This document shows, piece by piece, positions 53,332-62,987 of a stretch of 64,000 nt of DNA. The position numbers and the translations under genes are program-made. Each line of letters opens with the position of its first letter. The stretch's first letter is position 1. The notes beneath the pieces were generated by a model that worked only from the letters and a program-made list of their open reading frames with translations, was not told where the DNA came from and did no database searches. This DNA is from Clostridiales bacterium (GTDB lineage: Bacteria > Bacillota > Clostridia > Saccharofermentanales > Saccharofermentanaceae): contig JAFWDK010000015.1 of NCBI GenBank assembly GCA_017513085.1, forward strand, positions 124,001-188,000, given 5' to 3'.

Positions 53332-54785
53332 GAGATTTTGAGACGGTCGTCGGGTTAGAAGTCCATGTAGAGTTGAAAACGGAATCAAAGATCTTCTGTT
53401 CCTGTCCAACGGCTTTCGGTGGTGCGCCCAATGCCCATATCTGCGAGGTCTGTGCCGGCCTTCCGGGTGCGCTTCCGCGTCTGAACCGAAAGGTAGTGGA
53501 TCATGCGGTGATGACAGCGCTTGCGCTAAACTGCGAAGTGACCCGGGAAAGCCGTTTTGACCGGAAGAACTATTTTTATCCGGATCTTCCGAAAGGCTAT
53601 CAGATTTCCCAGCTCTATGCGCCGATCGGACGGGACGGCTATGTAGATATCGAGTATCCGGACAAGAAGGACGGGACTTCGATGCTGAAGAAACGCATCC
53701 GTATCCATGAACTGCATATGGAAGATGATGCGGGGAAACTGGTCCACGACCCGATAAAGAATATTACGAAGATCGACTTTTCCCGTTGCGGGGTGCCGCT
53801 TCTGGAAATCGTGACCGAACCTGATTTCAGATCCGAAGAAGAAGTGGTGGCCTTCCTTGAACAGTTGCGCATTATGCTGAGATTCCTGGGAGTATCGGAC
53901 TGTAAGATGCAGGAGGGCTCTCTTCGTGCGGATGTTAACCTTTCTGTACGGCCGATCGGTCAAACGTCTTTGGGAAACCGTACCGAAATGAAGAATCTGG
54001 CTTCCTTCCGTGCTGTAGCAAAAGCCATCGGCTATGAAGCGGCACGGCAATGGGCGGTCGTTTCGGAAAGTGGCCGGATCCCTCGCGAGACACGGCGATG
54101 GGATGAAGAAAAAGAGATGTCTTTCCCTATGCGTAAGAAAGAGGACGCTTCTGAGTACAAGTATTTTCCTGAACCGGATCTTCCGGCGATACGGATCACG
54201 GACGAAAAGATCGAGGAGGTCCGAAAACAAATACCGGAGCTTCCTTCAGACAAAAGAAGACGATATATTGAACAGCTCCGCCTTCCGGCATACGATGCAG
54301 GGATCCTGACTTCACAGAAACCACTGGCAGTGCTTTTTGAGCGGACGGCGGAACTCTGCGGGGATCCGAAAGAAGCTTCGAACTGGATCATGGGAGAATT
54401 CATGAAGATCCTGAATGACCATGGGAATAGTGGTGAAGATTTCGATTTGCGCCCGGATTCCTTGGGCGAGATCATCCTCCTTTTGCAGAAGGGAAGGATC
54501 TCCCGTGCTTCGGCAAAAGCACTTCTGCTTTCTGCTTATGAGGACGGATCGATTCCGGAGAAGGAGGCGGAGAAACGGGATCTCTGGCTGATCGGGGACA
54601 AGGAGGTCTTACGCCCGATCGTGAAAAAAGTCTTGGAGGATAACCCTAAGGCGCTGTCCGAATACCGTTCCGGAAAGCTTAAGAATAAACAATTCCTGCT
54701 TGGTCAGGCGATGCGTGAAACGAAGGGAAAAGCCGATCCTTCTATACTGGAAGGAGTCTTGCAGGAGTACCTCGAGAGCGAGTAA
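53328..54785 (+). CDS. gatB: Asp-tRNA(Asn)/Glu-tRNA(Gln) amidotransferase subunit B (GTG start)
   Basis: This 485-residue GatB binds the misacylated tRNA, activates the side-chain carboxylate with ATP and receives ammonia from GatA. The opening FETVVGLEVHVELKT and ICEVCAGLPG (zinc-site region) and the C-terminal YqeY-like tail domain ending LEGVLQEYLESE are diagnostic. The start is GTG at 53328, overlapping the gatA stop by four bases with GAAAGGAGG upstream. Confidence 0.97.
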   Translation: MRDFETVVGLEVHVELKTESKIFCSCPTAFGGAPNAHICEVCAGLPGALPRLNRKVVDHAVMTALALNCEVTRESRFDRKNYFYPDLPKGYQISQLYAPIGRDGYVDIEYPDKKDGTSMLKKRIRIHELHMEDDAGKLVHDPIKNITKIDFSRCGVPLLEIVTEPDFRSEEEVVAFLEQLRIMLRFLGVSDCKMQEGSLRADVNLSVRPIGQTSLGNRTEMKNLASFRAVAKAIGYEAARQWAVVSESGRIPRETRRWDEEKEMSFPMRKKEDASEYKYFPEPDLPAIRITDEKIEEVRKQIPELPSDKRRRYIEQLRLPAYDAGILTSQKPLAVLFERTAELCGDPKEASNWIMGEFMKILNDHGNSGEDFDLRPDSLGEIILLLQKGRISRASAKALLLSAYEDGSIPEKEAEKRDLWLIGDKEVLRPIVKKVLEDNPKALSEYRSGKLKNKQFLLGQAMRETKGKADPSILEGVLQEYLESE

Positions 54786-54829
54786 AATAGTGATACAAAG
54801 GGTCCTTGAGGGAGAGCAGGAAGGCGGAA

Positions 54830-57301
54830 ATGGAAGAAAAAGAGAGAAATATCTACGATAGAGCCAAGAGCGCGATCCATGCTTTTATCTTCCGGGAACC
54901 CGGTGCATTGGCACAGACGGCATATGACCGTCAGTGGAGAAAGAAGGAGGTTGATGACCGATCCTTCCAAATGTACCGGGAAGCTGCGGAGACAGGGCAG
55001 CCTTTTGCATGTTTCAGTGTCGGCCGTTGTTATGAAGAGGGCCGTGTGGTGGAGAAGGATCTTCAGAAAGCATATGAATGGTACCAGAAGGGCGCTTCCG
55101 GCGGAGATATCAATGCTTGGGTGGCCTTGGGGAGAATGTTTGATCTGGGTATCTATGTCGACAAAGATCCGCAGCTTTCCCATATGTGGTTAGAGCGTGC
55201 CGCCGGTAAAGGGCATCCGCTCGGTATGATCGGAAGCGGTAAACACTATGCCAGCGGAGAGGGCGTTCCCAAAGACCCGAAGCGCGCGCTGGAGCTTTTC
55301 GAACAAGCACATGAATTGAATAAAGGCCTGGCCAGCTATGTCCTCGGAGAAGCGATCGGGGACGGGATCGGTTGTGAGAAAGACTATAAGAAAGCTTTTG
55401 AATTATTTAAAGAAGCAGACCAGAACGGATATGCTCTGGGAACGTTCAATGTCGGCATGATGCTCGAGATGGGCCTGGGTTGCGATCAGAATAAAGAGCA
55501 GGGTTTCGAGTATATTACTAAAGCCGCGGATATGGGTGTTCCGGAAGCGCTCTATCGTCTTGCTTTCGACTATCGGGATGGTTCGGATATCGTGAAGCAG
55601 GATAAAAAGAAGAGCTTCGAGTTATTCCTGAAAGCTGCAGACAAGGGCTATATATCGGCATGCCTGGAAGTCGGTCTGATGTACGAGAACGGCGACGGGT
55701 GTGAAAAAGACCCGAAGAAGGCATTTCACTACTATGAGATTGCGGCGAATGCAGGATTGCATACTGCGGTGGTCTGTCTTGCCGTGTGCTATCGGAGCGG
55801 CATCGGTTGTGATCCGGATCCGGTTAAAGCCAGAGATCTTCTTGAACTCGGAGTCAAGATGGGGAATACACGTGCTTATCACCTCCTGGCGCTGACGCTT
55901 TTTGAAGAGGATCCTTACGATGAGCGAGCGGTGAACCTGGAAATGGTGGCGTCCCGAGGAGGTTTCAACCGTTCCTCTATGAAAATGGCGTCTTTCTTCC
56001 TTCAGGACGGGGAGACGGGACCGGACAAAGGAAAGGCCGAGTTCTATTATCGTCAGGCGGCCTCTCAAGGAGATACCTTTGCTGCTTTTGAATTGGCAGA
56101 GTTGCTGAATACGGAAGAAAACCGTGGCGATGAAAAAGTGCAGAAAGAGATCCGCCGGCTATACCGTTACAGCGCGGATGCCCACCACCCGCTTGCGGCC
56201 TACCAGTTGGCCAAAGAATACCTGTCTCCAAAAGAAGAGACGCATTCTCTTGAAACATCGGATTCGGAAAATAAAGTTTCCGGCATGCACGAAGTTTCGG
56301 AAAAGGACGAGGAACGTTATGTTCATTACATGAGCATCGCCGCGACCGGAGGAATACCGGATGCTGCCGTGGAAGTAGCCGGCCGTCATTTCTGGGGAGC
56401 CGGAATGTCGGTCAACATTCCCGTAGCCAGTGCGCTTTTTAAGTACGCAGCGGATGAACTGGAGTCAGAGGAACTTTCTGCCAAAGCAGCGATCACGAGG
56501 ATCATTACCCGTTATGAGACGAAATATTGGAATATCGGGAATACGTATCCGAATAAACAGACGAAGGGCGAATTAAAGATGCCTTTGGATCCGAAGAATA
56601 AAGAAGAAGCGATGACTTGTCTGGAGCAACTGTCCACCTTGGCGGAGAAGGGAGTGGAAACAGCCAGGATCTATCTTCCGCTGGCGAAGATACTGGTGTT
56701 TGACTCGAGGCTTTCCGATCCGGAAGATACAACACTGCTTTCTGCTATCGATACGCTTCCGGAATCGAAGGAGAAGTTCTTTTTCCAAGGACTTATCCAT
56801 GCATGCCTGCATAAGGAGGATATTCCGGAGTCGATACGGCTTTTCTCGAGGGCAAAAGAACTCGGTGCTTCCAATGTGACGGTCTTCATCGGGAATCTTT
56901 ACCGCAGTCTGGCTTATTCCGGCCGTAAGATCCGTAAAGAATCCCAGACGGTCCTTCTTGGGAAAGCCAAGGATCTGTACCTGGAGGCTTATCGGAATCA
57001 GGAAGTGAAGACTCCGTTGCTTTTCTATTCTTGTGTGGAAGAAGAATCCGAACGGAGTATACGGAAGATGCTCGGGATGATCTATATATGCTCTGCGCTT
57101 GCCGTGCCGTTGATCTGGCTTTTGGATATCTGGGAGGAGCGGACACAGCTATCAGGATCTCAGATGCTGGAGAGATTGGAATATGTGATAGCCTGGGTAT
57201 TGCTGTTTACGATCATCGCTACGCTGATCGTCGAAGTGATCTATCAGGTGTCCAAGATCAAGCAGAAGAAAAAGATGAAAGAGTTATTGGAGAAGAAATA
57301 A
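54830..57301 (+). CDS. Sel1-like repeat protein with C-terminal membrane anchor
   Basis: This 823-residue protein consists of about fifteen Sel1/TPR-type repeats of roughly 36 residues (for example GRCYEEGRVVEKDLQKAYEW and GLMYENGDGCEKDPKKAFHY). A charged helical stretch follows, then two membrane helices near the C-terminus (MIYICSALAVPLIWLL and VIAWVLLFTIIATLIVEVIY) and a Lys-rich tail. Most of the protein is therefore a cytoplasmic protein-binding solenoid tethered to the membrane. AAGG lies 5 bases before the ATG at 54830. It follows gatB at 44 bp and precedes trmL at 3 bp. Partner proteins are unknown. Confidence 0.88.
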   Translation: MEEKERNIYDRAKSAIHAFIFREPGALAQTAYDRQWRKKEVDDRSFQMYREAAETGQPFACFSVGRCYEEGRVVEKDLQKAYEWYQKGASGGDINAWVALGRMFDLGIYVDKDPQLSHMWLERAAGKGHPLGMIGSGKHYASGEGVPKDPKRALELFEQAHELNKGLASYVLGEAIGDGIGCEKDYKKAFELFKEADQNGYALGTFNVGMMLEMGLGCDQNKEQGFEYITKAADMGVPEALYRLAFDYRDGSDIVKQDKKKSFELFLKAADKGYISACLEVGLMYENGDGCEKDPKKAFHYYEIAANAGLHTAVVCLAVCYRSGIGCDPDPVKARDLLELGVKMGNTRAYHLLALTLFEEDPYDERAVNLEMVASRGGFNRSSMKMASFFLQDGETGPDKGKAEFYYRQAASQGDTFAAFELAELLNTEENRGDEKVQKEIRRLYRYSADAHHPLAAYQLAKEYLSPKEETHSLETSDSENKVSGMHEVSEKDEERYVHYMSIAATGGIPDAAVEVAGRHFWGAGMSVNIPVASALFKYAADELESEELSAKAAITRIITRYETKYWNIGNTYPNKQTKGELKMPLDPKNKEEAMTCLEQLSTLAEKGVETARIYLPLAKILVFDSRLSDPEDTTLLSAIDTLPESKEKFFFQGLIHACLHKEDIPESIRLFSRAKELGASNVTVFIGNLYRSLAYSGRKIRKESQTVLLGKAKDLYLEAYRNQEVKTPLLFYSCVEEESERSIRKMLGMIYICSALAVPLIWLLDIWEERTQLSGSQMLERLEYVIAWVLLFTIIATLIVEVIYQVSKIKQKKKMKELLEKK

Positions 57302-57304
57302 TAT

Positions 57305-57847
57305 ATGGCAGTACATGTAGTTTTATTTGAACCGGAGATCCCGCAGAACACGGGAAACATCTTAAGGACTTGTGTGGCAACGAATACGAAAGTGCATATC
57401 ATCGAGCCGATCGGATTTGAATTGACGCCCAAGTCTCTGAAACGATCGGCCTCAAATCATCTTGAAATGGCCGAATACACGATCTATAAAAACTTCGAGG
57501 ATTTTGAATCCAGGAATCCCGGCACATATTTTTATATGACACGCTACGGTAAAAAACCGCACAGTGGTTTTGATTTTACGAAGGTGGAAGGAGAGATCTA
57601 TCTGATCTTCGGAAAGGAAAGCACCGGTATCCCTTACGACCGTCTGGCTGCGCATCTGGATCAGTGTTTCCGCATCCCGATGTCCGGAAACTGCAGAAGC
57701 CTGAATCTGTCCAATGCGGTAGCGATCGCTCTGTACGAAGTCATGCGTCAATTGGACTATCCGGATCTTTCATTTTGTGAAGTGCAGAAAGGAGAAGATT
57801 TTCTGGAGTCCTTCGACATCCATCCCATCGGGAAGAAAGAAGGGTAG
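57305..57847 (+). CDS. trmL: tRNA (cytidine(34)-2'-O)-methyltransferase TrmL
   Basis: This 180-residue SPOUT-class methyltransferase methylates the ribose at the wobble position of tRNA-Leu. Trefoil-knot motifs are EPEIPQNTGNILRTC at the N-terminus, IYLIFGKESTGIP in the middle and RIPMSGNCRSLNLSNAVAIALYE at the knot. The length matches TrmL exactly. It sits in a tight run between the Sel1 protein and the LTA-synthase-like gene. Confidence 0.95.
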   Translation: MAVHVVLFEPEIPQNTGNILRTCVATNTKVHIIEPIGFELTPKSLKRSASNHLEMAEYTIYKNFEDFESRNPGTYFYMTRYGKKPHSGFDFTKVEGEIYLIFGKESTGIPYDRLAAHLDQCFRIPMSGNCRSLNLSNAVAIALYEVMRQLDYPDLSFCEVQKGEDFLESFDIHPIGKKEG

Positions 57848-57849
57848 TT

Positions 57850-59955
57850 ATGCGTGATAAAGAGGAACCGGAAGGAGCGGTCGTTTCTTCTGAAAACCAA
57901 AATGGATCTGCAAGACTATGGCAAAGTCTGATTGCTTCATTCTGGCTGCCGATCGTGGCAGTCATTTCCGAATGCTGCTTCGCGCTTATGATCGGAAACC
58001 GGATAACGGTCAATATGCTGCTCCTTGCGATGAGCATGCTTCTATTCGTCTCCCTTCTGATCCTTCTTGTACCGAAAACGCGATTCCGCGTGATCTCCAC
58101 AGGTATCTTCACCACGCTTCTTGCCGTTATTTACATTGCGCAGTTTATCTACTACAGGATCTTTTCCACAATCTTCATCTGGGCCTCGCTTCAAGGGAGT
58201 AATGCCGTGATCGAATACAACGGTGTGGTGATCTCCGCTATTACCAAAGGCTGGTGGGGCCTTCTGATCCTTATGGTTCCCTCTGTTTTCTACTGGTCGT
58301 ACGGACGAAAGCTGATCCGGTCGATCCCTGCCAAACAAAAGAAATACAGTATTACGGTGGCAAGTGCTTTTGTCGCAGTCACGCTTCTTGGAACGGGCCT
58401 GGTCGTATCTGACCGTAAAGGCGCCGCCAGTCCGAGACGCCTGTATCTTACTGAGTTTTCCCAGGAAGCGTCTCTTCGTGCTTTCGGGCTTCTGCCTACC
58501 ATGGGTCTGGACTTCCGATACAATGTTCTGGATATCTCCTGGCAGGAAAAATCGAATGTGGACATAAGCGATATTGTTATCGAGACGATCGTACCGCAGG
58601 AAACAACGGCGGTTCCAACTGTTTCCCCGACGCCTGTTCCTCCGACAAAAGCACCCGAAGCAACTCCTTCTCCGTCTCCGACACCTTCGCCTTCCCCGAC
58701 GCCGTATCCGAAAAATGTTCTGGATATTGAATTTGATCTGGAAGAGGATGACAAAGTCTACCGGCACATGAACGAGTTCTTTTCCCAGCGCGAACCGACC
58801 ACTATGAACGAGTTTACCGGGCGTTTTAAAGGGAAAAACCTGATCCTGATCACGGCGGAAGCTTTCTCCGGATTCGTCATAGATCCGACGTTGACTCCGA
58901 CTCTCTATAAACTCTCGACGACGGGTTTTGTTTTCAATAATTTCTATACACCGGAATGGTATGTCAGTACTTCTGATGGAGAGTTCGTGGAGACCACCGG
59001 ACTGATTCCGAAATCCGGTGTGTGGAGTTATACGAAGATTGCCAAAAACTATATGCCGTTTGCTTTCGGCAATCAATTCAAGGCTTTAGGATATCAGACC
59101 TATGCTTACCATAACAATACCTACACATACTACAACCGGGACCGTTCGTATCCGGTCATGGGTTATACCTACCGTGGCCTGGGAAATGGTCTGAACGTAA
59201 AAAAGCAGTGGCCGGAATCGGATGTGGAGATGATTGAGGATACGGTTCCGGAATACCTTAACGGTCAGCCTTTCCATGTCTACTACATGACGGTCAGCGG
59301 TCATCTTCCTTATGCGTTCGGCGACAACCAGATGTCTTCCAAAAACCGGGATCTCGTAAAAGATCTGGACTACAGCAATGGCGTGAAGGCGTATATCGCC
59401 TGTCAGATCGAACTTGACCATGCACTGGCGCTTCTTCTCGAAGAACTGGAGGCTGCCGGTGAACTGGAAAACACGGTCATTGCGCTAGGCGCAGACCACA
59501 ATCCGTATGGCCTGACGGCATCCGAGTATCGGGAACTGGCAGGAAAGAAAGTCACATATCCGTTCTCTTACTTTGAGAATGCGTTTATTCTCTGGTGTGG
59601 CGACATGGAAGAACCGGTCGTGGTCGACAAGTATTGCTGCAGTATGGACATAGCCCCTACACTGGCCAATCTTTTCGGGTTGCCGTATGATTCACGTCTT
59701 TATATCGGTACCGACATTTTAGCACCGGAACCGAACTATGTGATCTTCGATGACAAGAGCTTCATTAATGACAAGATCATGTATGATGCGGGCAGCCGTA
59801 AAGTGACCATGCTTGTGGACGAAGAGATATCTGATGAGTACCTCAGATCCTGTATTGAATATGTGGACGAATTATTCTATAACTCGGCGCATATAATCGA
59901 TAAAAACTACTATGGATATCTTTTCCCGGACGGAGTTCCCTGGCAACAGGATTGA
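57850..59955 (+). CDS. LTA synthase family sulfatase/phosphoglycerol transferase
   Basis: A 701-residue membrane protein with about five N-terminal membrane helices and a Pro/Ser/Thr-rich linker (about residues 256-287, repeats of TPSPSP). The extracellular catalytic domain follows. Its metal/nucleophile motif YVSTSDGEF places the catalytic threonine at about residue 374, with upstream ITAEAF and downstream VSGHLPY and LGADHNP. LTA synthases polymerise glycerol phosphate on the outer face of the membrane. The linker is unusual in length and composition. It is cotranscribed with trmL (2-bp gap). Confidence 0.9.
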   Translation: MRDKEEPEGAVVSSENQNGSARLWQSLIASFWLPIVAVISECCFALMIGNRITVNMLLLAMSMLLFVSLLILLVPKTRFRVISTGIFTTLLAVIYIAQFIYYRIFSTIFIWASLQGSNAVIEYNGVVISAITKGWWGLLILMVPSVFYWSYGRKLIRSIPAKQKKYSITVASAFVAVTLLGTGLVVSDRKGAASPRRLYLTEFSQEASLRAFGLLPTMGLDFRYNVLDISWQEKSNVDISDIVIETIVPQETTAVPTVSPTPVPPTKAPEATPSPSPTPSPSPTPYPKNVLDIEFDLEEDDKVYRHMNEFFSQREPTTMNEFTGRFKGKNLILITAEAFSGFVIDPTLTPTLYKLSTTGFVFNNFYTPEWYVSTSDGEFVETTGLIPKSGVWSYTKIAKNYMPFAFGNQFKALGYQTYAYHNNTYTYYNRDRSYPVMGYTYRGLGNGLNVKKQWPESDVEMIEDTVPEYLNGQPFHVYYMTVSGHLPYAFGDNQMSSKNRDLVKDLDYSNGVKAYIACQIELDHALALLLEELEAAGELENTVIALGADHNPYGLTASEYRELAGKKVTYPFSYFENAFILWCGDMEEPVVVDKYCCSMDIAPTLANLFGLPYDSRLYIGTDILAPEPNYVIFDDKSFINDKIMYDAGSRKVTMLVDEEISDEYLRSCIEYVDELFYNSAHIIDKNYYGYLFPDGVPWQQD

Positions 59956-59990
59956 TTTAGGAGCATATTCTGCTCAAGCGCTTCCTCGGA

Positions 59991-60998
59991 TCAGTTCAGG
60001 GGATCCTGCTTATTTGTTTCTGTCTTCCGGCCCTTCCGCTGCTTCTTGGCATCAAAAAGACTCTGGTCAGCCTGCATGATCATCTCGGAGGAATCCAGCT
60101 GGTCTCCATAGGAAGAATACCCGAAGCTTAAGGTCAGGAGGATTTCTTTGTCCTCTGCGATCAGCGGTGCACGGGCCAGGGATTCCCGTATCCTTTCAGA
60201 AAGTGTCTGGGCGCCCTCGAGGTTTGTATCCGAAAGGATCATGGCAAATTCGTCGTTGCCTACTCGGAAGATGTCATCTGAAGAACGGGAACATCTCCGG
60301 AGAACATCAGCCATATGCTTTAACGCGACATCCCGATACAGAGGACCGAATTTATTACAGAAGTCGGTAAATCCATCGATATCCATCAATATAATGGAAA
60401 AGCCGGTGGAGTATCCACGTCCGCGGACACGTGAGAAGAGCCGCATATTTCTATCAATGCTCGATTCAAAATACCGACGATTGTATAGCCCGGTAATCTC
60501 GTCGATCGTGGAAAGCTGAAGGATCTTCGAATTGAGTTCATCACACTGCTTATTCTTCTGCATCAGCTTCTGTTCGGTGTTCTTAGCAGAAGTAATGTCC
60601 TGGGAAATGCCCCAGACACCACAAACATCGCCGTTTGTGTCGATCAGAGGATAGATGGATGTGGAGATCCAGACATCGTCTGAAAGAGACTTGGAGTGAA
60701 GAAGCTCAACATGCTCTTCGAGACCAACGACGGGGGTGCGCTGACGAATGATCCTGCGCTCTTCTGCACAGATCTTCTCTGCCTGAGAAGGCGCAACCAG
60801 ATCGGCTAGTTCTTTTCCCACAATAGAGGATGGGGAAGAGTACCCTAAAAGTCTTGCAAATGAGGCGGAACACAGTACGAACTTCCCGTTAAGATCTTTA
60901 AAAAACACATAGAAATCGACTTGATTCAGAAAGGCAGAAAAAAGCTGCTCCTTCGAGAGGGACCGGAAGAATTCGGCGTCAGATGATTCGTTTTTCAT
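59991..60998 (-). CDS. PAS-GGDEF protein with degenerate GNDEF motif
   Basis: This 335-residue protein has an N-terminal PAS domain (about residues 18-140, ending WGISQDITSAKNTEQ) and a C-terminal GGDEF domain. The active loop reads FRVGNDEFAMIL, so the first conserved Gly pair is Gly-Asn. The otherwise conserved DIDGFTDFCNKFG and GLYNRRYFE suggest the fold is kept. Such domains may be inactive cyclases that bind GTP or c-di-GMP. It resembles the PAS-GGDEF protein at 39415-40368 in architecture. Confidence 0.9.
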   Translation of the reverse strand: MKNESSDAEFFRSLSKEQLFSAFLNQVDFYVFFKDLNGKFVLCSASFARLLGYSSPSSIVGKELADLVAPSQAEKICAEERRIIRQRTPVVGLEEHVELLHSKSLSDDVWISTSIYPLIDTNGDVCGVWGISQDITSAKNTEQKLMQKNKQCDELNSKILQLSTIDEITGLYNRRYFESSIDRNMRLFSRVRGRGYSTGFSIILMDIDGFTDFCNKFGPLYRDVALKHMADVLRRCSRSSDDIFRVGNDEFAMILSDTNLEGAQTLSERIRESLARAPLIAEDKEILLTLSFGYSSYGDQLDSSEMIMQADQSLFDAKKQRKGRKTETNKQDPLN

Positions 60999-61027
60999 AG
61001 TATCTCCATCTGTACAGATAAAGTCGA

Positions 61028-61573
61028 TCAGAGAAGGGCGATCGCACCGATTACAAAAACGATGAGAAGTGCGATCAGAACGATAATACCGATGATCGTG
61101 AAAGTCTGTGCATTGTGTGTTTCGTAGGCGGCAGGGAAGAGACGCTTCGTCAACAGTTTGTACTTATCCCACTGGTCGGAAAACCAGACTGCGATCTTGC
61201 GCAGTGTAACGATGACGCGCGTCCCGAATTTCATATCTTTCGTATAAGTCAGCTGTTCATCGGAAAAGTGGAAATAGTCTTTCACTTCTTTCTCTGTCAG
61301 GATCGATGCGTTATCGGGAGCCATAGGGCGCTCGTCCGATTTGGAAAAATCGTCATCGATGGAGAAAAAAGCAGATCGCTCATCGACTAAAGTCTCTTTC
61401 TTCTTAGGAGCAGCAACGGAACTCTTCATTTTCCAGGCAGGTGCAGATGCGGAAGAAACGTGATGCAATTCTTCCACCCAAGGGTTGGATTCTGTGGCTT
61501 TAGGTACCCGAATGGACTGTGATTGCTCGAGATCCTCTTCCAATACTCTTTCCCTGTTTGCCGTCCGCCGCAT
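61028..61573 (-). CDS. Tail-anchored membrane protein of unknown function
   Basis: A 181-residue protein, charged and low-complexity over the first about 90 residues, followed by a short helical part (LTEKEVKDYFHFSDEQLTY, then FGTRVIVTLRKIAVWFSDQWDKY). A single hydrophobic helix closes the C-terminus (FTIIGIIVLIALLIVFVIGAIALL). The layout suggests a cytoplasmic domain held to the membrane by its tail. I do not recognise the family. It ends 29 bp before the PAS-GGDEF gene in the same direction and may be cotranscribed with it. Confidence 0.75.
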   Translation of the reverse strand: MRRTANRERVLEEDLEQSQSIRVPKATESNPWVEELHHVSSASAPAWKMKSSVAAPKKKETLVDERSAFFSIDDDFSKSDERPMAPDNASILTEKEVKDYFHFSDEQLTYTKDMKFGTRVIVTLRKIAVWFSDQWDKYKLLTKRLFPAAYETHNAQTFTIIGIIVLIALLIVFVIGAIALL

Positions 61574-61759
61574 AGTGTGCTCCTTTAACGTCTTTTCTAT
61601 TCCCTCAATATATAGTGACAGTATATCACGAATTAGAGAAATATACAGCCAACTGTGAAGAATTGCACGAAATCTTAAAGAGTTTTTTGATGTGTTTGTG
61701 CAAATTGCCTTATACTTGAGTTATAATACTATGGAATATCGTTTGTGGGGGAATAATGA

Positions 61760-62890
61760 ATGAATCTGGTTTTCTTTGATCTTGGAGTTTTTCTCTATTG
61801 GTCGGAAGAATCTATTGTCAGTAAGAGTCTTGCTTCCAAGGGTGGCGTGATCGTCTCAAATAAGGAAGATTTACGGGCTCTTAAGGATAAGCATGCCGTT
61901 TTGGATCCGGAAATCATTGATATGCTGAAAGCGTTGAAGAGTTCCGGTTTCAGCCTGTGTGTTTGTGACAATCTCCCCCAGACACAGATCAAAGAGTGCT
62001 TGAATAAACTTGAGATCATAGATTATTTCGATGCTTTTGTCAGTGCCCGGACTGAAGATACGATGGCTAAGGCCTTGAACAAAAAACGTGCGACGGGTGA
62101 TTTTGCCGTTTATGTCGGTTCGGAAGAAAAGATCATCCGTGCGGCATCTAAAGTTCGGATCCCATCCATTGCTTACGGACAAGAGTGGGCAAGCGTCTGC
62201 CCGCTGGCTTTTTCTTCGGCACTGAGCCCTATGGAGATCGAGGAGCAGGTCCGGATAACTTTCCTGATCTTCAATATCGTGGAAAAGACGATCGACAAAA
62301 AATCACGCGTGCTTGGTATCGATGGCATCACGTTTGCCGGGAAGAAAGTACTGGCCGATAAGATTTCCCATTATATGGATTTTGTCGGACAGGAAAACAT
62401 AATCGTCGATCTGGAAGATTACCATCGGGCCGTGGAGGAGAGCTACAAAGGAGAAGATCCGGTCGAAGCTTATTATTTTAACGGATATAATAACGAGAAG
62501 CTGATCGATGAGGTCCTTCATCCATACAGGAAGCAGGGAAAGATCGACAAGACGGTATATTGTCTTGATATTTCCAATGATTCTTTTGTGAATGAACGGC
62601 ACTATACGCTTTCCGAAGATGGTGTCATGATCCTACTGGGAACCATGATGTACAGAGAACCTTTGATGCGTTATTTTGATACGACGGTATATATCCGTGT
62701 GGATTATCGGGAAGCCGAGCATCGGGTATCTCTGGTCGATGCGCCGATTTACGGAGACGATCCGTTGGAAGAATATAAGGAGAAGACTATTCCGGCGCAG
62801 AAAATGTATGTTGCCAGACATAACCCATTTGAGAATAAGGATTTCATTATCGATAATACGAACTATCACAGACCGTTTTTTATCGTTTGA
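61760..62890 (+). CDS. HAD-like/P-loop kinase-like fusion with degenerate active sites
   Basis: A 376-residue two-domain protein. Residues 1-160 resemble a HAD hydrolase (FFDLGVFLY at the N-terminus, CVCDNLPQTQ), but the second motif I aspartate is missing. Residues 180-376 resemble a uridine-kinase-like P-loop protein (LGIDGITFAGKKVLADKI), where the Walker A GKS/T is GKK. Both catalytic motifs are therefore altered, and the protein may act as a sensor or scaffold rather than an enzyme. It is preceded by a TATAAT promoter element (61722-61727). The saccharopine-dehydrogenase-family gene follows at 97 bp. Confidence 0.72.
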   Translation: MNLVFFDLGVFLYWSEESIVSKSLASKGGVIVSNKEDLRALKDKHAVLDPEIIDMLKALKSSGFSLCVCDNLPQTQIKECLNKLEIIDYFDAFVSARTEDTMAKALNKKRATGDFAVYVGSEEKIIRAASKVRIPSIAYGQEWASVCPLAFSSALSPMEIEEQVRITFLIFNIVEKTIDKKSRVLGIDGITFAGKKVLADKISHYMDFVGQENIIVDLEDYHRAVEESYKGEDPVEAYYFNGYNNEKLIDEVLHPYRKQGKIDKTVYCLDISNDSFVNERHYTLSEDGVMILLGTMMYREPLMRYFDTTVYIRVDYREAEHRVSLVDAPIYGDDPLEEYKEKTIPAQKMYVARHNPFENKDFIIDNTNYHRPFFIV

Positions 62891-62987
62891 TGCTTCCTTT
62901 CTGGGAAAAGAAGAATTAGAATATTATTTGGAAGAGTAAGGGACAAAAGAAATAATAAGATTACTGAAATAAAGGGGTTGTCGTGTC

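Noticed and set aside
58042..59076. Open frame antisense to the LTA-synthase-like gene (344 codons)
   Set aside because: The Arg-rich run is simply the complement of the Pro/Ser linker; the plus-strand gene is clear.
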